Below are positions 8,674 through 16,254 of a DNA stretch of 38,133 nucleotides, piece after piece. This DNA is from Pseudomonas marginalis (GTDB lineage: Bacteria > Pseudomonadota > Gammaproteobacteria > Pseudomonadales > Pseudomonadaceae). The DNA is taken from contig NZ_LKEG01000055.1 of the NCBI RefSeq assembly GCF_001645105.1, positions 11,537-49,669 on the forward strand, read 5' to 3'. A program made the position numbers and the translations under genes. Below the pieces are notes generated by a model. It was not told where the DNA came from. It searched no databases and saw only the letters and a program-made list of their open reading frames with translations. The first letter of the stretch is position 1; each line of letters opens with the position of its first letter.

Positions 8674-10061
8674 AAATCAGTGTATTTGGTAGTGGTTACG
8701 TCGGTCTGGTGCAGGCCACCGTATTGGCCGAAGTCGGTCACGATGTCATCTGCATGGACGTTGACAAAAACAAGGTCGAGTCTTTACAGAAAGGCCATGT
8801 GACGATCTTCGAGCCGGGGCTGGCAGCGATGGTCAAGGAAAACCTGGAAAGCGGGCGACTGCACTTTACCCATGACGAGAAACTCGCGGTCGAGCATGGC
8901 GAAGTGCTGTTTATCGCCGTGGGCACGCCCTCGGATGAGGACGGTTCGGCGGACCTGAAGTACGTGCTGTCGGTGGGCGATGCGGTCGCTCGTCACCGCC
9001 AGGAGCCAGTGATCCTGGTGGAAAAATCCACCGTGCCCGTCGGCACCGGCGACACCCTGCGCGCACATATCGAAAAAGCCTTGCACCTGGCCGGCCGGCA
9101 CTTGGACTTCGATATCGTCTCCAACCCGGAATTCCTCAAGGAAGGCTCGGCCGTGGCCGACTGCCGCCGCCCGGACCGCATCATCATCGGCTGTGAGCGC
9201 GAAGAAGTGCGCGACGTGATGCGCGACCTGTACGCACCGTTCAACCGCAACCATGACCGCATCATCTTCATGGACCTGCGCAGCGCCGAGCTGACCAAAT
9301 ACGCCGCCAACTGCATGCTGGCGACCAAGATCAGCTTTATCAACCAGATCGCAGAACTCGCCGAACACCTGGGGGCGGACATCGAAGCCGTGCGCCTGGG
9401 CATCGGTGCCGACTCGCGCATCGGCTACCACTTTATCTACCCCGGCTGCGGCTACGGCGGTTCGTGCTTCCCCAAGGACATGCGCGCCCTGATCCACAGC
9501 GCCAAGCAAGCCAACTGCTCCAGCGACCTGCTTGAAGCCGTGGAAGCCATCAACCAACGCCAGAAGAGCAAGCTGTTCGAACGCATCAATGCGTTCTTCA
9601 AGGGCGACCTGCGCGGCAAGACCTTCGCCTTGTGGGGCCTGGCGTTCAAGCCCAACACCGACGACATGCGCGATGCACCCAGCCGTGTGCTGATGGAAGC
9701 CTTGTGGGCCGCCGGAGCCCATGTACGTGCGTTCGACCCGGAAGCCATGCAGGAAACCCAGCGTATCTACGGCGATGATCCACGCCTGATGCTGATGGGT
9801 ACGCCGGAATCCACCTTGGGCGGCGCCGATGCGCTGATCGTCTGCACCGAATGGCAACAGTTCAAGGCGCCGGACTTCGACTTGATCCACCAGCGCCTGA
9901 AAACCCCGGTGATCTTTGACGGCCGTAACCTCTACGACGGCGAACGCCTGGCGCGCAAAGGGTTCCAGTATTACCCGATCGGCCGTGGCGACTCCTGCCA
10001 GTTGCCGATTCCCCAGCAGCAGTGGGTGGCTCAAGTGGCAAAACAGGTCGTGGAAGCCTGA
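8670..10061 (+). CDS. ugd: UDP-glucose 6-dehydrogenase
   Basis: Oxidises UDP-glucose to UDP-glucuronate using two NAD+, supplying the substrate of ArnA. The 463 residues show the Rossmann motif GSGYVGL at 7-13, the central NPEFLKEGSA near 152-161 and the catalytic Cys266 in GYGGSCFPKDM. The C-terminal NAD/UDP-binding domain includes LWGLAFKPNTDDMRDAPS. The ATG overlaps the arnF stop by four bases, so it belongs to the arn operon, as in P. aeruginosa. A GTG-start glycosyltransferase gene follows after three bases. The gene is complete with all key residues. Confidence 0.97.
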   Translation: MKISVFGSGYVGLVQATVLAEVGHDVICMDVDKNKVESLQKGHVTIFEPGLAAMVKENLESGRLHFTHDEKLAVEHGEVLFIAVGTPSDEDGSADLKYVLSVGDAVARHRQEPVILVEKSTVPVGTGDTLRAHIEKALHLAGRHLDFDIVSNPEFLKEGSAVADCRRPDRIIIGCEREEVRDVMRDLYAPFNRNHDRIIFMDLRSAELTKYAANCMLATKISFINQIAELAEHLGADIEAVRLGIGADSRIGYHFIYPGCGYGGSCFPKDMRALIHSAKQANCSSDLLEAVEAINQRQKSKLFERINAFFKGDLRGKTFALWGLAFKPNTDDMRDAPSRVLMEALWAAGAHVRAFDPEAMQETQRIYGDDPRLMLMGTPESTLGGADALIVCTEWQQFKAPDFDLIHQRLKTPVIFDGRNLYDGERLARKGFQYYPIGRGDSCQLPIPQQQWVAQVAKQVVEA

Positions 10062-10064
10062 TAC

Positions 10065-11687
10065 GTGAACAAAGACCGACCGCCCCTGTTAAGCCCAGCG
10101 ATCCGCCGCCAATCCCTCGGTTTGGGGTTGCTGGCGCTGCTGCTGTTTATCGCCGGCTGCTGGCACCAGGCGATCATTGGCTTCGACTCACGCTTCGTGC
10201 TGTTTGCTCAGGAGATGCTGCGCCACGGCCCAGGCTTTTTCCCCACCACCTATGGGCAGCCTTATGCGGATTACCTGGCCACCTCGACGCTGCTGACGTG
10301 GCTGCTGTCAGTGCCGCTGGGCCAGGTCACCAGCCTTACCGCCTGGCTGCCCACGGCGATGGCGTCGGCAGTCATCGTCATGCTGGTGTATCGCCTGACG
10401 GCGCCCTACTCCCAGCGTTGGGGCTTGCTGAGCATTGCGATGCTGTTGCTGAGCAGCAGCTTTATCAGCGAAACCCGCGCGGTGTCCCTCGACCAGATGC
10501 TGGCCGCCATCGCCCTGGCGGTGTTTTACCTGGGTTATGCCCACGATCACTTTGGGGCGGGTAAACGTCTGCACTGGATTTACCTGTTGCTGATCGTCGG
10601 CTTTGCGATCCGTGGGCCGATCGGCCTGGTGATTCCGACCGGCGTGCTGTGCAGCTATTACCTGATCAACCGCCAATGGCGGCAACTGTTCAGCTTCGGC
10701 TTGTTGGCACTGGCATTGCTGGTGGCGTGCGTTGGCCTGCTGTTGCTGATGGCCAAGCTCAGCGGCGGCGAGCGCTTCATGCAGGACGTGATTCGCATGC
10801 AGTTCCTCGGGCGTATGGATGGCAGCGAAGGCTCCAGCGGCGTGCTGTATTACTTCACCAGTTCCTTGGGCAACTACGCCCTGGCCTATCCCATGGCCGT
10901 GTTGGTGCTGCTGGCAATGGTGATCAGCGGGCGCCGTGCGCCGGGGCCAGCGTTGCAGTTGGTGTGGTATTGCGCGGCCGCGGCCTTGCTGGTGATGCTT
11001 GGCCTGTCGATTCCCCAGGCGAAAAAGGCGCGTTATGTGCTGCCGATGTTGCCGATGGCGGCGATCATCGCGGCGTATCCGTTCCAAGTCGCGCACGGGC
11101 GGCTCTTTGCCTGGCTGCGTGTTCTGATGCTGGGTATCTGGACGTTGCTGCCGACGCTGTTGATCGCCGGCCTGCTGTTGGCGCGACCGCGCTATCCGGA
11201 GCAGTTGAGCCACCTCGGGTGGGTGTTCGCCGTGCTGGGAGCGCTGCAGGTATTGGCGCTGTTGACGTTATTCAAGATCCGCTGGCGCCCAGTCGGGCCA
11301 GCCTTTGCCGCGGTACTGGCGGTGTGGGCCACGTATATTCTGGTGGTCGAACCGCTGGAGCGCAGTGTCTACGACACACGCACGTTTACCCTGCAGGTGC
11401 ATGAGCAGGTGATGCAGCAACGCGCGCCAGTGGTGTTGCACGGTCTGGGCAAAGACGCCAAGGCGATCAAATACATGGTCAACCTCGACTGCGACCAGGT
11501 GCCTTTGTTTACCCAGCAAACGGCCGACCTGAAGCCGATCCAAGGTCCCGCCTGGGTAGTGATGAGCGAAGCGGATTACGAAGGCATGACGGACCCGCGT
11601 TTTCGCTCCATCACCCCGACCTTGGCCGGCGAATTTGACCGCAACCCTTACGTGCTGCTGCACCTGGTCAAAACCCCGCAACCTTGA
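10065..11687 (+). CDS. ArnT/PMT-like polytopic glycosyltransferase (GT-C)
   Basis: A 540-residue inner-membrane protein with about ten or more hydrophobic helices and a short C-terminal soluble part. Its architecture follows ArnT: an acidic first loop containing GFDSRFVLFAQEML, a second loop with RAVSLDQMLA, and a positively charged IPQAKKARYVLPMLP before the late helices. These features place it in the dolichyl-phosphate-mannose-transferase-like family (GT39/GT83). It starts with GTG three bases after ugd and is therefore very likely co-transcribed with arn. The loop has FDSRF where ArnT has PDETR, so the acceptor or donor may differ. It may modify lipopolysaccharide at another site or use another polyprenyl sugar; its substrate is unknown. 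Confidence 0.85.
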   Translation: MNKDRPPLLSPAIRRQSLGLGLLALLLFIAGCWHQAIIGFDSRFVLFAQEMLRHGPGFFPTTYGQPYADYLATSTLLTWLLSVPLGQVTSLTAWLPTAMASAVIVMLVYRLTAPYSQRWGLLSIAMLLLSSSFISETRAVSLDQMLAAIALAVFYLGYAHDHFGAGKRLHWIYLLLIVGFAIRGPIGLVIPTGVLCSYYLINRQWRQLFSFGLLALALLVACVGLLLLMAKLSGGERFMQDVIRMQFLGRMDGSEGSSGVLYYFTSSLGNYALAYPMAVLVLLAMVISGRRAPGPALQLVWYCAAAALLVMLGLSIPQAKKARYVLPMLPMAAIIAAYPFQVAHGRLFAWLRVLMLGIWTLLPTLLIAGLLLARPRYPEQLSHLGWVFAVLGALQVLALLTLFKIRWRPVGPAFAAVLAVWATYILVVEPLERSVYDTRTFTLQVHEQVMQQRAPVVLHGLGKDAKAIKYMVNLDCDQVPLFTQQTADLKPIQGPAWVVMSEADYEGMTDPRFRSITPTLAGEFDRNPYVLLHLVKTPQP

Positions 11688-11691
11688 GCCC

Positions 11692-11712
11692 TGCGCCGGC
11701 GCTCCCGGCGCA
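11692..11712 (+). terminator. Stem-loop at the end of the arn operon
   Basis: TGCGCCGG (11692-11699) pairs perfectly with CCGGCGCA (11705-11712) around a five-base loop, starting four bases after the last gene of the operon. No run of T follows, so it may stabilise the mRNA end or act weakly as a terminator. Confidence 0.5.
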
Positions 11713-11795
11713 GAGAACTCCTACGTAGCTTTAGGTAATGGCTGATGCCATTTCACTTTCCTGCGTCCAAAACCCGACTGTAAACTCGCCTGCGT

Positions 11796-11813
11796 GCGGT
11801 ATTCATTTACCGC
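11796..11813 (+). promoter_or_regulatory. Hairpin in the leader of the 78-residue protein
   Basis: GCGGTA (11796-11801) and TACCGC (11808-11813) form a six-pair stem about 40 bases before the GTG start. A further inverted repeat, AATGGC/GCCATT, lies at 11737-11752, and the palindrome CTACGTAG at 11721-11728. Function unknown; leader structure or promoter elements are possible. Confidence 0.25.
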
Positions 11814-11855
11814 CACAGGTCATGGATTACAACAAGGACGTTGGAGGAGAGCACC

Positions 11856-12092
11856 GTGCCAGATAAAGTTTCGCTTGATCCCGCTGTTTCCTGGACCCGA
11901 GATGGGATGCCTTCGGGCTACCTACCCGTGCCGTCGCTGGATCGATTGATGGGTTTGCGTGATGCCCTGGTGGCGCTGAACGGGCCGCTGGCCAGTGAGC
12001 CAGGGCTACGGGAAAACCTGCAAAGACGCTTTTTGGATGAAGACTTCAATAATCGCGTTCTGGGTAAAATGTGCAGCTCGCTGATCGGATAG
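11856..12092 (+). CDS. Small uncharacterised protein, 78 residues
   Basis: I do not recognise a family. The GTG at 11856 is chosen because a strong GGAGGAG ribosome-binding site (11843-11849) precedes it by six bases; a TTG at 11841 would put that site inside the gene. The protein has no membrane segment or signal peptide. The N-terminal half is Pro/Ser-rich (DGMPSGYLPVPSLDRL). The C-terminal half looks helical and charged (RENLQRRFLDEDFNNRVLGKM), suggesting a small cytosolic regulator or structural protein. It stands alone between the arn operon stem-loop and the HPP gene, with 168 bases of upstream sequence that should contain its own promoter. Confidence 0.7.
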   Translation: MPDKVSLDPAVSWTRDGMPSGYLPVPSLDRLMGLRDALVALNGPLASEPGLRENLQRRFLDEDFNNRVLGKMCSSLIG

Positions 12093-12203
12093 CACCGTTA
12101 CAATTCACTATTCTTGCATTCAACCCTCATTAATATGCATTGGCGCCCTGCTCCCCAGCTCGGCACACTGCAGCTGTTCCTTCCCCCAAATGTTGGAACG
12201 TTC

Positions 12204-12241
12204 AAAGGGCTTTTCCGGGCGACCAGACAAGCCTTTTTTTT
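12204..12241 (+). terminator. Rho-independent terminator just before the HPP gene
   Basis: AAAGGGCTT at 12204-12212 pairs, with one bulge, with AAGCCTTT from 12229, and eight T residues (12234-12241) follow. It fits termination of the small gene at 11856-12092. It ends only about 12 bases before the HPP start, which is unusual (see finding). Confidence 0.5.
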
Positions 12242-12252
12242 GCCCGCTGTTT

Positions 12253-12978
12253 ATGGACGCCCCTTCAATGCTCGCTCGCTGGTTCCCTGCTGCTATCAAC
12301 ACCCGTCCCACCGAATGGAGCCGTGCCGCGATCGGCATGGCGCTGGGCACCCTGTTCAGTGTCTGGCTATGCGCCCAAGTATTTGGCATGGACGTCGCCC
12401 TGCATCTGCTTGGCCCTCTCGGCGCGTCGGCCGTGTTGTTGTTCGCGGTGTCATCAGGCGCTTTGGCGCAGCCGTGGTCGATCATCGGCAGCTACCTGTG
12501 CGCGGGTGTCCTGGCGTTGCTGGTGGCTCGCGTCCTCGGGCCCTCCCTGGGCGGCGCCTGCCTGGCGGCGGGCATGACAGTGGTGCTGATGTGCTGGTTG
12601 CGCTGCCTGCATCCGCCGGCCGGGGGCCTGGCCATGACGCTGGTGCTGGCCGACCCCGCCTCCGCCGCCTTGGGCTGGTATGAGTTGGGCGCGGTGTTGC
12701 TGGGCGCCGGGGCCTTGCTGACGTGTGCACTGGCTTACAACAATGCCACGCGCACGCGCTACCCCAAGGGCGCCATCGAGTCCTCGCCGGTTATCTTGAA
12801 CGATCCCAAGGCCGGTCGAGACCCCGCAATCACCGCTGCCGACCTGAAACTGGCGCTGGCTGAAATGGAGCAGTTCTACGATGTGGAACCTACGGCGCTG
12901 GAGCAGTTGATCCACGCGGCGGAGACCCACGCCAGGCGCCGCAGTATTGGTGAGGTGCTGGCCAGTCGGGTGCCTTGA
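12253..12978 (+). CDS. HPP-family membrane protein
   Basis: About 241 residues with four hydrophobic segments in the first two thirds, starting around AAIGMALGTLFSVWLCAQVF. It carries the family hallmark His-Pro-Pro in RCLHPPAGGLAMTLVLA. HPP proteins are small integral membrane proteins; a chloroplast relative has been linked to nitrite transport, but the bacterial substrate is not settled. The C-terminal tail of about 70 residues is soluble and helical (LKLALAEMEQFYDVEP) and has no CBS domains. The frame is open to 12190, but that would place the terminator-like hairpin inside the gene; I prefer the ATG at 12253, with 12268 also possible. Neither has a strong ribosome-binding site. Confidence 0.85.
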   Translation: MDAPSMLARWFPAAINTRPTEWSRAAIGMALGTLFSVWLCAQVFGMDVALHLLGPLGASAVLLFAVSSGALAQPWSIIGSYLCAGVLALLVARVLGPSLGGACLAAGMTVVLMCWLRCLHPPAGGLAMTLVLADPASAALGWYELGAVLLGAGALLTCALAYNNATRTRYPKGAIESSPVILNDPKAGRDPAITAADLKLALAEMEQFYDVEPTALEQLIHAAETHARRRSIGEVLASRVP

Positions 12979-13030
12979 GGCCAGCCCTCTCTCCCTGCAT
13001 AAATGCAAAAACGACCTGCATGATTGAGGG

Positions 13031-13060
13031 TTGTACTGTGCAAATTTGCACTGGTACGAT
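13031..13060 (+). promoter_or_regulatory. Palindromic operator within a candidate promoter
   Basis: GTGCAAATTTGCAC (13038-13051) is a perfect 14-base palindrome. It lies between a weak -35-like TTGTAC (13031-13036) and a -10-like TACGAT (13055-13060) 18 bases apart. GTAC recurs on both sides (13033-13036, 13054-13057). This is a plausible repressor or MerR-type activator site controlling the valine-type genes that start at 13120; the regulator is not identified. Confidence 0.5.
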
Positions 13061-13119
13061 CACACGATGGTTCGTCCGCGAACATCTTGATAAAGAATAA
13101 TAAAAGCAGGGAGTTATCG

Positions 13120-14223
13120 ATGACTGCTCAGGTTTCAACCGAGGCAAGCCACGCAGCAATACTTCAGGACGAAGTCCTCGCCGAAGTCCGCAACCACATC
13201 GGGCACCTTACCCTCAATCGCCCCGCCGGCTTGAATGCCCTTACCCTGCAGATGGTCCGCAGCCTGACGTCCCAGTTGCAGGCATGGGCGGATGATCCGC
13301 AGGTGTATGCCGTGGTCCTGCGCGGCGCCGGCGAAAAAGCCTTTTGTGCCGGCGGCGATATTCGTTCGCTGTACGACAGCTTCAAGAATGGCGACACGCT
13401 GCACCAGGACTTCTTCGTCGAGGAATACGCGTTGGACCTGGCCATCCACCACTACCGTAAACCGGTGCTGGGGCTGATGGACGGCTTTGTCCTGGGCGGC
13501 GGCATGGGCCTGGTGCAAGGCGCCGATTTACGCGTGGTCACCGAGCGCAGTCGCCTGGCGATGCCGGAAGTGGCCATCGGTTACTTCCCCGACGTAGGCG
13601 GCAGCTACTTCCTGCCGCGTATTCCCGGCGAGCTGGGGATTTACCTGGGGGTGACCGGGGTGCAGATCCGCGCGGCCGATGCCCTCTATTGCGGGCTGGC
13701 TGACTGGTACCTGGACAGTCACAAGCTGGCCGACCTTGACAAGAAGCTCGACAACCTGAGATGGCACGACTCGCCGCTCAAGGACCTGCAAGGCGCGCTT
13801 GCCAGGCTGGCGGTGCAGCAACTGCCAGATCCGCCCCTGGCCGCTTTGCGCCCCGCCATCGACCACTTTTTCGCGCTGCCGGATGTGCCGAGCATCGTCG
13901 AGCAATTGCAGCAAGTCACCGTTGCCGACAGCCACGAATGGGCACTCAACACCGTCAGCCTGATGCAGACGCGCTCGCCCCTGGCCATGGCCGTTACCCT
14001 GGAGATGCTGCGCCGTGGCCGGCGCCTGTCGCTGGAGCAATGTTTTGCCCTGGAATTGCACCTGGACCGCCAATGGTTCGAACGCGGCGACCTGATCGAA
14101 GGCGTACGCGCGTTGATTATCGACAAAGACAAAAGCCCACGCTGGAACCCGCCCACCCTGCATGGGCTGGCTCTCAGCCATGTAGAGAGCTTCTTCCATC
14201 ACTTCAAGAAGGTTGTGAAATAA
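13120..14223 (+). CDS. 3-hydroxyisobutyryl-CoA hydrolase / enoyl-CoA hydratase family
   Basis: A 367-residue crotonase-superfamily protein with the extended length and sequence of 3-hydroxyisobutyryl-CoA hydrolases, which release 3-hydroxyisobutyrate during valine breakdown. The oxyanion-hole regions are visible in CAGGDIRSLYD (77-86) and GFVLGGGMGL (122-131). The catalytic pair equivalent to mammalian HIBCH is Glu150 in AMPEVAIGYF and Asp158 in PDVGGSYFLPR. The ATG at 13120 is preceded by AGGGAG and gives the expected N-terminus, although the frame is open upstream. The acyl-CoA dehydrogenase gene follows after three bases, so the two are co-transcribed. A plain enoyl-CoA hydratase role is less likely given the length. 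Confidence 0.92.
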   Translation: MTAQVSTEASHAAILQDEVLAEVRNHIGHLTLNRPAGLNALTLQMVRSLTSQLQAWADDPQVYAVVLRGAGEKAFCAGGDIRSLYDSFKNGDTLHQDFFVEEYALDLAIHHYRKPVLGLMDGFVLGGGMGLVQGADLRVVTERSRLAMPEVAIGYFPDVGGSYFLPRIPGELGIYLGVTGVQIRAADALYCGLADWYLDSHKLADLDKKLDNLRWHDSPLKDLQGALARLAVQQLPDPPLAALRPAIDHFFALPDVPSIVEQLQQVTVADSHEWALNTVSLMQTRSPLAMAVTLEMLRRGRRLSLEQCFALELHLDRQWFERGDLIEGVRALIIDKDKSPRWNPPTLHGLALSHVESFFHHFKKVVK

Positions 14224-14226
14224 GCC

Positions 14227-15375
14227 ATGCAAGACCTTGAATATACAGAAGAACAAGTGATGATCCGCGACATGGCGCGCGACTTCGCCCGTGGTGAAAT
14301 CGCCCCCTACGCCCAAGCCTGGGAAAAAGCCGGCTGGATCGACGACGCCCTCGTGGCGAAGATGGGGGAGCTGGGCCTCCTGGGCATGGTGGTGCCGGAA
14401 GAATGGGGGGGTACCTACGTCGATTACGTTGCCTACGCCCTCGCCGTCGAAGAGATTTCTGCCGGTGACGGAGCTACCGGCGCACTGATGAGTATCCATA
14501 ATTCAGTGGGTTGCGGACCAATCCTCAACTACGGCTCAGATGCGCAAAAGCAAACCTGGCTGGCAGACCTCGCCAGCGGCCAGGCGATTGGCTGCTTCTG
14601 CCTGACCGAACCCCAGGCCGGTTCAGAAGCCCACAACCTGCGTACCCGCGCCGAGCTGCGTGACGGCCAGTGGGTGATCAATGGCGCCAAACAGTTCGTC
14701 AGCAACGGCAAGCGTGCCAAGCTGGCCATTGTGTTTGCCGTGACCGACCCTGATCTGGGCAAGAAAGGGATATCGGCGTTCCTGGTGCCTACGCACACTC
14801 CGGGGTTCGTGGTGGACCGCACCGAACACAAGATGGGCATCCGCGCCTCCGACACCTGCGCCGTCACGTTGAACCAGTGCACGGTGCCCGAGGCCAACCT
14901 GCTGGGTGAGCGTGGCAAGGGCCTGGCGATTGCCCTGTCCAACCTGGAAGGCGGGCGCATTGGCATTGCCGCCCAGGCGCTGGGGATCGCCCGTGCAGCG
15001 TTTGAGGCCGCCTTGGCGTATGCGCGTGATCGCGTGCAGTTCGACAAGGCGATCATCGAGCACCAGAGCGTGGCCAATCTGCTGGCAGACATGCAAACCC
15101 AACTGAATGCCGCACGCTTGCTGATCCTGCACGCCGCACGCCTGCGCAGCGCCGGCAAGCCATGCCTGTCGGAAGCCTCCCAGGCCAAGCTGTTTGCCTC
15201 GGAAATGGCCGAGAAGGTCTGCTCCTCCGCGATGCAGATTCACGGTGGGTACGGGTATTTGGAAGATTATCCGGTGGAGCGTTACTACCGGGACGCGCGA
15301 ATCACGCAGATTTACGAAGGGACCAGCGAGATTCAGCGGATGGTCATTGCGCGGGAACTGAAGAATTACTCATAA
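14227..15375 (+). CDS. Short/branched-chain acyl-CoA dehydrogenase (isobutyryl-CoA type likely)
   Basis: A 382-residue FAD-dependent acyl-CoA dehydrogenase that introduces the alpha-beta double bond and passes electrons to ETF. The FAD-contact sequence is CLTEPQAGSEA near 125-135, and the catalytic base Glu364 sits in YEGTSEIQ. That position is the one used by most short-chain and isobutyryl/2-methylbutyryl enzymes rather than the isovaleryl or long-chain position. Pairing with a 3-hydroxyisobutyryl-CoA hydrolase points to isobutyryl-CoA, hence valine catabolism; the substrate is inferred from context. The start is three bases after the previous stop, with AAGAAGG inside the upstream gene as ribosome-binding site. 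Confidence 0.92.
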   Translation: MQDLEYTEEQVMIRDMARDFARGEIAPYAQAWEKAGWIDDALVAKMGELGLLGMVVPEEWGGTYVDYVAYALAVEEISAGDGATGALMSIHNSVGCGPILNYGSDAQKQTWLADLASGQAIGCFCLTEPQAGSEAHNLRTRAELRDGQWVINGAKQFVSNGKRAKLAIVFAVTDPDLGKKGISAFLVPTHTPGFVVDRTEHKMGIRASDTCAVTLNQCTVPEANLLGERGKGLAIALSNLEGGRIGIAAQALGIARAAFEAALAYARDRVQFDKAIIEHQSVANLLADMQTQLNAARLLILHAARLRSAGKPCLSEASQAKLFASEMAEKVCSSAMQIHGGYGYLEDYPVERYYRDARITQIYEGTSEIQRMVIARELKNYS

Positions 15376-15413
15376 AAAAACGGGTTACTCTAACTGTCAC
15401 ACCGCATAAACCC

Positions 15414-15441
15414 TGTGGGAGGGGGCAAGCCCCCTCCCACA
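15414..15441. repeat. REP palindrome, GTGGGAGGGGGC type
   Basis: TGTGGGAGGGGGC (15414-15426) and its exact complement (15429-15441) form a 13-pair hairpin with an AA loop. This is a typical fluorescens-group repetitive extragenic palindrome. It lies between the two convergent catabolic operons and probably also limits read-through. Confidence 0.9.
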
Positions 15442-15469
15442 TTTGACATCCAGTGTTTGTCAGGCCGGG

Positions 15470-16243
15470 TTACTTATCCTTGAATTCGGGGGCACGCTTG
15501 GCCACAAACGCCGCCATGCCTTCCTTCTGATCCTGCGTCGCAAACGCTGCATGGAACACCCGGCGCTCAAAACGCACACCTTCGGACAGGCTCACTTCAA
15601 ACGCGCGGTTCACGCTTTCCTTGACCATCATGCTGATCGGCACCGACTTGCCGGCAATCAGCGTGGCAACTTTCAAGGCTTCCTCCAGCAGCTCATCGGC
15701 CGGCACGATGCGCGCGACGATCCCGCAGCGCTCCGCTTCCACCGCGTCGATAAAACGCCCGGTCAGGCACATTTCCATGGCCTTGGCCTTGCCCACCGCG
15801 CGGGTCAGCCGTTGGGTGCCGCCCATGCCGGGCAGGACGCCGAGGTTGATTTCCGGCTGGCCGAACTTGGCGCCGTCACCGGCCAGGATGAAGTCGCACA
15901 TCAACGCCAGTTCGCAGCCGCCACCCAGGGCGAAGCCGTTCACCGCCGCGATGATCGGTTTGCGGCGGTTGGCCACACGGTCGCTGTCGCTGAACAGGTC
16001 ATCGAGGTAGATCTGCGGGTAGGTCAGCTCGGCCATTTCCTTGATGTCGGCGCCGGCGGCAAAAGCTTTTTTCGAGCCGGTCAACACAATGCAACCGATG
16101 TCAGGGTTGGCTTCCAGGCCGTCCAATGCCTGGTTCAATTCGCTGACCAGTTGCGCATTCAGGGCGTTCAAGGCGTTTGGACGATTGAGGGTAATCAGCC
16201 CGACGCGGCCTTGGACGTCGAGCAAAATGGTTTCGTAACTCAT
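15470..16243 (-). CDS. Enoyl-CoA hydratase (crotonase)
   Basis: A 257-residue crotonase hydrating 2-enoyl-CoA; here tiglyl-CoA is the likely substrate. The oxyanion hole is formed by AAGADIKEM and GFALGGGCELA, and the two catalytic glutamates are in GGCELA and FGQPEINLG, followed by PGMGGTQRL. It is the last gene of a four-gene minus-strand unit (SDR, thiolase, acyl-CoA dehydrogenase, hydratase) with 9-12-base gaps. Its own AAGGAG ribosome-binding site lies eight bases upstream of the ATG. The gene set supports 2-methylbutyryl-CoA (isoleucine) oxidation; general beta-oxidation is the alternative. Confidence 0.93.
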   Translation of the reverse strand: MSYETILLDVQGRVGLITLNRPNALNALNAQLVSELNQALDGLEANPDIGCIVLTGSKKAFAAGADIKEMAELTYPQIYLDDLFSDSDRVANRRKPIIAAVNGFALGGGCELALMCDFILAGDGAKFGQPEINLGVLPGMGGTQRLTRAVGKAKAMEMCLTGRFIDAVEAERCGIVARIVPADELLEEALKVATLIAGKSVPISMMVKESVNRAFEVSLSEGVRFERRVFHAAFATQDQKEGMAAFVAKRAPEFKDK

Positions 16244-16254
16244 GTATCGGCTCC

